NCBI GenBank assembly: GCA_002751075.1
Contig: NAOQ01000339.1
Coordinates: forward strand, 33,981-47,092
Source: Ichthyophonus hoferi
Lineage: Eukaryota; Opisthokonta; Ichthyosporea; Ichthyophonida; Ichthyophonidae
DNA length: 13,112 nucleotides
Direction of reading: 5' to 3'
The position numbers were made by a program, and so were the translations under genes. Under the pieces are notes generated by a model. The model had not been told where the DNA came from. It saw nothing but the letters and a program-made list of their open reading frames with translations, and ran no database searches. This document shows positions 1-7,123 of this stretch, piece by piece. The number at the start of each line of letters is the position of its first letter. The stretch's first letter is position 1.

Positions 1-3
1 TAC

Positions 4-68
<65 letters not shown>
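4..68. repeat. (ATT)n microsatellite
   Basis: Nearly perfect ATT/TTA trinucleotide run at the window edge, inside the intron upstream of the first visible PX-gene exon. It probably continues outside the window. Confidence 0.95.
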
Positions 69-166
69 GTGTAAGAAAAAAAAGTATACTTTACGTATAA
101 ATCTTTACTAATATAATTATTTATATTATTTACCCTCTTCCCAACCCAAACCAAAAACCCAATCAG

Positions 167-3100
167 GTTGTGAAACATTCGGGTGGAATACAATCAACTG
201 TGCATAGAAGATACAATGACTTTATTGCCCTCCACAAGAGGTTAATGTTAAATTTTAAAACATTACCAGCCAATCTTACTTTACCTCCCAAGCGATATTT
301 TAAAAGAAGAAAATTTGATCCTATTTATTTAGAGGTATTAAACTGTTTTTAACTTCTTATTTTTTATGTTTTTATATTTTCATCTCTTTATCTAGTCAAT
401 AGCTTTCTCCTATCATCCTTCTGCTGCCTTTTTTCAATAGTACCATGTCAAAATCATCTAGAGTTTTTTAAAATCTTATTTACTTCTTTTAAAATTATAT
501 CTATAAATAAGTTCATCCAATAAAATACATTTACTTGCCTCTCCCATTACAGCATCGAAGAGAAGGATTAAACCTATATATGGCAATATTATTTTCCAAT
601 CATGACCTGGCGAGGTCGTCCCACGTGAGAGAGTTTGTCAGTGAGCACTGGCGGCTGAATAGGATACCTGATAACTTATCTAAGGTAGGTGGATACGTAC
701 AGGAATATATGTACATGTATGGTAAATATCGATATAGATGGAGATATGGCCGTAGATGTATGTGTGTATGCATGTAAATATACATGATATTATATCTGAT
801 TATATCCTATCCTATCCTATCTTATTCTATCTTATCCTATCCTATACTATCCTATCCTATCCTATCTTATCCTATCATATCCTATCCTATCATATCATAT
901 CATATCTTATCCTATCCTATTCTATCCTATCCTATCATATCATATCTTATCCTATCCTATTCTATCCTATCTTATCCTATCCTATCCTACATATATGTCT
1001 ACAGACCTACAAACCACATGCACACAACTTTCTTTCTACCTATACCTATATACATATACATATATGTACATATAAACATGTACACATTAACATAAACCTA
1101 TCTAATATATACAGGCGTCCCTAACAACCTATGAAAATATTTTTTCATTATCGTCCAGTCCTCTTCGAGCAACCTCCGAACCTATAATTGCACATACCCT
1201 CTCCCATATAAACCCCACTGCAAATTCACCCCCTGGGGGGTGGTCTTGTTGCTCTCCTTTGGGTCCCCCTTATAGAAAGTAAATTTTCATGTGTACAATA
1301 ACACTAACCTTCTTTCTCTTGATTTATCCTTGTACAACCTCCTTAATCAGGTTTGATTTTTAATATTTTAATATTGTGATTTATTAGTCTTGAAATGTTT
1401 TATATATTATTTTCTTTTACATACTATTTCCTTTTATATACTATTTCCTTTTATATACCATTTCTTTTTATATACCATTTCCTTTTATATACCACTTCTT
1501 TTTATATCCCATTTCCTTTTATACACTATTTCCTTTCATATACTATTTCTTTTTATATACTATTTCTTTTTATATACTATTTCCTTTTATATACTACTTC
1601 CTTTTATATCCCATTTTCTTTTATATACTATTTCCTTTTATATAATATTTCCTTTTATATACTCTTTCCTTTTATATACTATTTCCTTTTATATAATATT
1701 TCCTTTTATATACTACTTCCTTTTATATCCCATTTTCTTTTATATACTATTTCCTTTTATATAATATTTCCTTTTATATACTCTTTCCTTTTATATACTA
1801 TTTCCTTCTATGGTATTCTCTTTTTTTCTTTTTGAACTACTATATAATATCTCACCTCGTGTATTGATTCTTTTCCTATAATTGGTTGCCATGGTTGTCA
1901 TAATTGCATAAGGGTAAATAAACATAGCTATACCTTTACCACTAGATTTATGTAGGTATATATACATAAATAAAAGTACATGTATAGCGGTCTAAGCACA
2001 AGAGTGCATTAAGTCCTTTCACCTTTCAGGTTTATTTCATGAGTGGATGGTTCTGACTATACATACATAACATGCATATTACCATCACATATACACAATC
2101 ATCAACCAATCAGACCGCATATAATTTCTAGTAAACCGCGCAGCCCAGCCCATAGACATAAACCAATAAGGAAGCTTCCTCTGCCCCACACCCTCAAATG
2201 GGATAGCTCCTATCGTGCCGTATGCAGACAGATACTAGAGCTACGCAGTGAGTTTGATACTGAACGACCCTATATAACACGTGGTACCCCCCCTAGGGCT
2301 GAGAGTTACTATAATAAGTAGGTGTAGTTTTTGGTGTCTCTTTGCCAATCAGACTGGTTGTTTAGTTTTGTTTTATTTTATTAAAGGCGATTAATGTTTT
2401 ATGCTATTATGTTGTATTTTCTCCCATATTTTGTCTCTGCCAATCATAATTTGTGTTTTATTTTATGAATCTTTATTAATCTTTTCTTGTTATTAAAAGT
2501 TATCAATCCTAGTATATACTACCACGTTTTGTGATATATATACATAATATATCAACCACATTTCCACACAAACTCGCACATCTCATTTCTATAAATTGTG
2601 TTTCTATTTTAAAGGTTTAAACTCTTCCTGTTATTAGTTTATTTCGACCCCTCCTCCTATACTTAAATATCTCTACATATATATTTCTTTCCTTGTGTTA
2701 TTTCCAGCAGCAATCTATCACGATCGACTGGTCGCACTAACCCTCCACGTCTGACTATTCTACTTCGTCTTCTGCATTGCAGAATGATTTTTTTAATCAG
2801 TCTTACCGGAAAAGTATCTCCAATTGCCAGTTATATATAGATATCAATAATCTAACATACCTTTGATAATAATATAGTATTTGATTGGTTGCGTATATTT
2901 GGCTTGGGGTTATTTCTATAAATTTCCATTCTCATGACCGCTCCGAGCCAATTAGAACGTAGATTATTCACAAAGATTTTCCCAAACTTAACCCCATCTA
3001 ACCAACCATCCTATCTTGTTTCTTATTGGCAGGAACCCCAAGCAACTTCCATTACCACCAATAGGGGTGTTCGATACCATCTTCCCATCCAATGAGATCA

Positions 3101-3192
3101 TCAGGAAACAGCAGGCTTTCTTAAAGGAATTTTATCGAAAACGATTTGGGGGAGGTCCAAATCTACCCTACGGCCTACTACCAACTCCTTAG
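167..3192 (+). CDS. PX-domain (sorting-nexin-like) protein, 3' part of gene, five exons
   Basis: Exons I place: 167-334, 553-684, 1115-1278, 2114-2317 and 3033-3192, with stop TAG at 3190-3192. All junctions are GT-AG and the phases agree (0, 0, 2, 2), giving 275 residues in the window. Exons 1-2 encode a PX domain: the RRYNDF core at residues 14-19, ALHKRL just after it, a LPPKR motif near residue 38, then HRREGLNLYM at the exon 2 start, the usual RR-GL-Y helix. PX domains bind phosphoinositides, usually PI3P, on endosomal membranes. Exon 3 is Ser/Pro-rich and looks disordered. Exon 4 carries a basic Pro-rich part, then a charged helix-like stretch (AVCRQILELRSEF). Exon 5 ends in GGGPNLPYGLLPTP. 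No BAR-type helical region follows the PX domain, so SNX8 is unlikely; the short layout and PIGVFDTIFP near the end loosely recall SNX22/24 (from memory). The start lies upstream of the window. Confidence 0.8.
803..990. repeat. CCTAT/CATAT/CTTAT pentanucleotide array with 40-bp higher-order unit
   Basis: About 37 degenerate pentamers (CCTAT with CATAT, CTTAT and TCTAT variants) in the intron between PX exons 2 and 3. The block 901-930 is repeated exactly at 941-970, a 40-bp (8-pentamer) higher-order period that points to recent block duplication. The plus strand, which is the sense strand of the gene, is pyrimidine-rich. The absence of stop codons makes long open frames rich in Tyr, Pro, Ile, Leu and Ser that are not genes. 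Confidence 0.95.
1405..1811. repeat. 17-bp minisatellite, about 24 copies, with 119-bp higher-order duplication
   Basis: Tandem units of the form CTATTTCCTTTTATATA, about 24 copies, in the PX-gene intron 1279-2113. Unit variants (CCA, CTA, ATA, CTC starts) recur in a fixed order. The segment from about 1578 to 1688 is repeated essentially exactly from about 1697 to 1807, an offset of 119 bp (7 x 17). The sense strand is pyrimidine-rich. Because 17 is not a multiple of three and stops are absent, two long repetitive open frames run through it; these are artefacts. Confidence 0.95.
1812..2113 (+). other. Intron remainder before PX exon 4
   Basis: AT-rich intron sequence with no gene seen. A CCTTTCAG acceptor-like site at 2022-2029 is followed by an in-frame TGA at 2040-2042 and does not fit the phase. 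The acceptor that does fit ends in CCAATCAG at 2106-2113. Confidence 0.6.
2708..2840 (+). other. Possible alternative terminal exon of the PX gene
   Basis: A good acceptor (TTATTTCCAG, ending 2707) opens a 43-codon frame in the phase left by exon 4, running to TAG at 2838-2840. It begins SNLSRSTGRTNPPR and is less AT-rich than the surrounding intron. No donor inside it returns to the phase needed by exon 5, so it could only be an alternative last exon or a coincidence. No poly(A) signal is obvious just after it. Confidence 0.25.
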
Positions 3193-3234
3193 AATCCCCT
3201 AGAAATAGTAGTGTATATATAGCTATAGTACATA

Positions 3235-3240
3235 AATAAA
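3235..3240 (+). terminator. AATAAA poly(A) signal of the PX gene
   Basis: The canonical AATAAA lies 43 bases after the TAG stop of exon 5; a second copy is at 3275-3280. This gives a very short predicted 3' UTR and supports 3192 as the coding end. Confidence 0.6.
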
Positions 3241-3244
3241 GACC

Positions 3245-3280
3245 ATATAATATAATATAATATAATATAATATAATAAAT
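3245..3280. repeat. (TATAA)n pentanucleotide run
   Basis: About seven tandem TATAA units just downstream of the PX-gene poly(A) signal. Confidence 0.9.
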
Positions 3281-4152
3281 ACTTCTTACTACCCACATAG
3301 TGTTGTAGATCTAACACATATATACACTATAGTATATAACACATGAATTTAGACAATCTAATAGTGTACTTCTTAATAGCCCACAGTGTAGGGTATCTAT
3401 CAAATAACAAGTGGAAAATATAATACATATTAGTGAAAACGGTGAGGGTTTTTTCCTTATTGAGTCAAACGATATTATATTATGTTTCGTAGTATTGCTT
3501 TACACAATAATATGTTAAATTACAGGCATATCTCAATTATCCTGCCAGTGCACACTTCCTTTATCTATTTTTAGTTTTATTTTTATTTTGCTGCTTTGAC
3601 TGGGCTTCGAGCTCCAGTCTACTATTTCTAATATAAACAAGCCAATAGCAATACGGCATTAAAGAACGTTAAAACAGAGTTAAGGCATTATTCGTTCATA
3701 TACAACTAACCGGCAGATTTTAACAAGTATAGATATGAGGCGACCAATTAGATCCCTTGCACTTCTTTTAGCAACTAATTATTGGTTTAATTACTTAATT
3801 TAGTCTGTCTACCAATTAATGGTGGTACTCAGGTTTAGAGGTAATAAACTCGAAACAAAATACCAACATGGTTTAGTAGGGAGAGAGACAAAGGGAGGCC
3901 TTAAATAAAAGGCACGTTTCATACATGTGTGTGTTATATGTTATATGTTATATGTATCGAAAGACTTAAACAGACGCTACAACGGATATATTTATATATA
4001 TGTTTCCAGGAAACTACGACTTAAAACGGTAAAATGAGATCATGATCATACGGAAAGATAAATTAGAAATAAAACGACAGTCATTCGAGAATTAACTTTT
4101 CATACTGGCTTATAAGTATATGCCACACTATCCTATCCAATCAGCAATCAGT

Positions 4153-7086
4153 TCATATCATGTCATCCTCGGAATCACTAAAGGCTACGGCCAATGATTG
4201 GCTATCGTCAACCATCAGTTGGGGCGAACCAGTAATTGATTTGTTGAACAGAGTGGATCGCTTGATGGTCGCGCGATCTTCTTCATCATTTTCTTCCTGA
4301 TCGATAGAGCCAAACAAATCGGATGAACGGCAGGATGGCTGAGGCTGCACGTGATCGGATGGGGGAGGAATGCGATTAGATATATAATATGTAATATATA
4401 ATATATAATAATAATACACAATATATGTAATAGGTGCAATAGGCAGGCCTTGGCCAATCATTATGTTCATGTCAATATTCATCAGTGGCCACAGACCAAT
4501 CATTAACTATAGCCCTGTAACATAAATACCCAGGTGAAGGCAGAATAGAATATACTGTATATATCTAGCTATATATATATATATATATATATAGCTGACG
4601 GCTGGTGCAGTGTGTATATACCAGTGCAGTGTATATATATATATATATAAAGGTATAAAGGTATGAGGGATATATACCAGTGCGCTGTTAAACCGCGGAA
4701 GGCCTCTGCTCTCAGTGTGTGATTGGCCACTCCATGATGAATATCTTTTGAGGCGACATCTAGGGACAGGGACAGGTAAAGTGAGTACTGGTAGTGAGTG
4801 AACAAAAAGAGGTGTGATTGGCTAGGCATATTGAGAGGTAAATACATAGATAACTATAATATATATATATATATATATACTATATTATACTAAACTATAT
4901 TGTACTATATTAGACTAGATTATACTATAATACAACATACACTATACGCTACTGTACTGCCACTATAAAGTATAGTATCGTACTATTATATTATATTATC
5001 TTATATATGTACCTGGTCTGGGAGTATGAATTTAAATGGGCTTTGTCTCTCATTCTGACGTAGACTTGAGGTACACAGTGGCTCTGCATGGTTATGATTG
5101 GGTTAGATAATCAATTTTAATTAACCAATAAGAGTGATAGATTAAGAGGCATGAGGTATAGTAGACCAGAAAAAATCGAATCAGAAAGTGGGCGAATCCA
5201 TGATGTAAACTGAAACTAAGTAATAATAATAAGAAGAATAATAATAATAAGAAAAATAATAATAATACTAGTAATACCAATAATCCCAATAAGAATAGGA
5301 ATAATAATAATAATGGTAATAGTAGTAATAATAGTAATCATAATAATATACAAATATCACAAATACTATTCATACTACTACTACTATTACTAATAATAAT
5401 AATAATCAAGCACACTTATTGTACCAACCAATACCTTTTGCTGTTTAAAAAATTCGCAGTAACCACCCTTAAGTACATAGAGTTCAGGGAAGTCTAATTG
5501 GGGGTATTGATCAAAATTTTGTTTGCGATCCTCTTTTCTCAGTCGCTCGTACCTAGAGGGAGAGGTGTGTGAGAAAGAGGGGCAGGGCAAAGAGAGGAAG
5601 AAGGTAGAATAGGATAAGGATAACAGAGAATAACGGGCAATGGATAGGCATGAAACAATACGTGTTTATATGTATGATGTTGGGGAAAATGCAAAAGAGA
5701 AAGAGAAAGAAAGCAAGTAACAAAGTCTAGGAGGTTTAGGGGGTTGGGGGGGGAGGGTGGGGTTCTTACATTCTTGGCCCCCTAATCATTGAAAATTCGC
5801 AATGTATAATAATGCACACAGGTAGATTAGACGGGTTGTCTGAGGAAAACTGTTCTTTTCTAATTTTCCTAATATGGTGATCAAATGTCTCGCCTTCATA
5901 GACATTAATAGCACCCACAATATGACCTCCTGTAATTGGTTGAAAATTAATTAGTGTTAATTATAATCAGCTTAACATGCTATATATGATTGGATGTGGT
6001 AGCCAAACTGATTACATTACTATAATACCCCATTATCGTTAAGTATTACTGTAGGTTGATGTAGAAAAATAAGAAAAAAACAAAATAGTAGACTAGCATA
6101 AAATAGAACGGATACAATAATTTAAAACACCTTCGTAAGATATATATTCAAAAAAAAATATAAAACCCCATGCAATCTAGGACAGATTATAAAAATATAA
6201 TTTCAATAAAACACACAGATAGGATGTAAAGGGATGGTATAAGAACGAACCTTCATACTCGTAAGGATAGCGGGTGTCAAAGATGTATACAGCACTGTAT
6301 TTACTGCTATAGTCTCCAGCCAGAACTTGGGCCATCTATAGAGTGGAGGGAGGGGAGAGAGGAGAGGAGAGAGCGGATAAAGGGTGTGAGTAAGTACGTG
6401 GATGCTATCAGCTCTACCTCTGACATTATCCACACCTAAGAAGCCTACACCATGAACTAAAACCTAGGAACCATAAACATAGACCGTTTAAAAGAGTGCT
6501 ACCCACCAATCACTGCAACTCCGTAGAAACTAACAGACGTGTACATTGGAACAGTATGAGAAGGGAAAGAGGTAGGAAGATATGTAGATATGTAGATATG
6601 AATATGGATAAAAGGACAGTAAGAAAAAGTAGAAATAAAAACAGAAAGCACATAGTGGTGTAAATTGTAGAGACTAATAGGATGGTATAAGTAAATATCA
6701 ATATTAATACTAATACAGTGGTTAAGATTGATATAGTGTAAAATAGTATAATATAGTAGAGTATAGTAGAGTAGAGTAGTGTATTATAGTAGAATATACC
6801 ACAGGAGAATATGTAAAAGAGAGTATAATCTGATGGGACCTCTTACGGTTTTAGGTGTAATATAGCTGTGCGGACCATCTCCACTCACAGTAGGCAGGAT
6901 GGTATGGTTAGGTGTATCTGAAAGGATATGCTGTTACTTACGGCTACTAGGCATGACTCTGGTTGCTATGACAACATATTTTTAATTATAAGTAGTGGGA
7001 GATAGGGGCCAAAGATGGGAAAAGAGGGAAAAGGGTGGAGCAAAATTTGGTTTTGCATATATCTACATAATATAATGCTATAAACT

Positions 7087-7123
<37 letters not shown>

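Larger units (their letters stand above)
3193..4152. other. Convergent intergenic region
   Basis: This holds the 3' ends of two convergent genes. I see a TATAA pentamer run (3245-3280), three exact TTATATG heptamers (3934-3954) and a small hairpin, GACTGG/CCAGTC (3598-3619). No open frame or RNA gene is recognisable. Confidence 0.6.
5013..6917 (-). other. CDC25: CDC25 catalytic (rhodanese-like) domain exons 6-10
   Basis: Exons 6-10 hold the catalytic domain in family order. Exon 6 (6917-6847) gives LPTVSG and the ITPKT segment. Exon 7 (6335-6251) gives VLAGDYS, then the IFDTRYPYEYE strand. Exon 8 (5929-5770) gives GGHIVGAINVYEGETF and the phosphatase loop CEFSMIR. Exon 9 (5552-5435) gives YERLRKEDR and FPELYVLKGGYCEFF. 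Exon 10 (5083-5013) gives SHCVPQVYVRMRDKAHL. These match the order known for animal CDC25 proteins. Two loop residues before the catalytic Arg are Met-Ile rather than the usual Ser-Glu. Confidence 0.93.

Noticed and set aside
756-1124. Long open frames rich in Tyr, Pro, Ile, Leu and Ser
   Set aside because: Produced by the CCTAT pentamer array, which lacks stop codons; they lie in an intron of the PX gene.
1390-1835. Two overlapping open frames of 124-146 codons rich in Phe, Tyr and Ile
   Set aside because: Translation of the 17-bp minisatellite; the repeating hydrophobic peptide only mimics a membrane protein.
2043-2113. 5' part of the open frame that contains PX exon 4
   Set aside because: A stop lies just upstream and only the part from 2114 fits the phase from exon 3; the rest is intron.
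3598-3619. Hairpin GACTGG...CCAGTC as a histone-type 3' stem-loop
   Set aside because: The stem is only 6 bp, the loop is 10 bases, and neither neighbouring gene is a histone.
4345-4503. Minus-strand frame upstream of the last CDC25 exon (MIGLWPLMNIDMN...)
   Set aside because: It includes a TA/TAT-rich stretch with many Tyr and Ile codons; exon 11 joins in phase to 4344 without it. A separate exon at about 4503-4425 cannot be fully excluded.
6942-6965. 24-base microexon of CDC25
   Set aside because: It would need a 24-base intron after it, and exons 5 and 6 join in phase without it; kept only as a finding.
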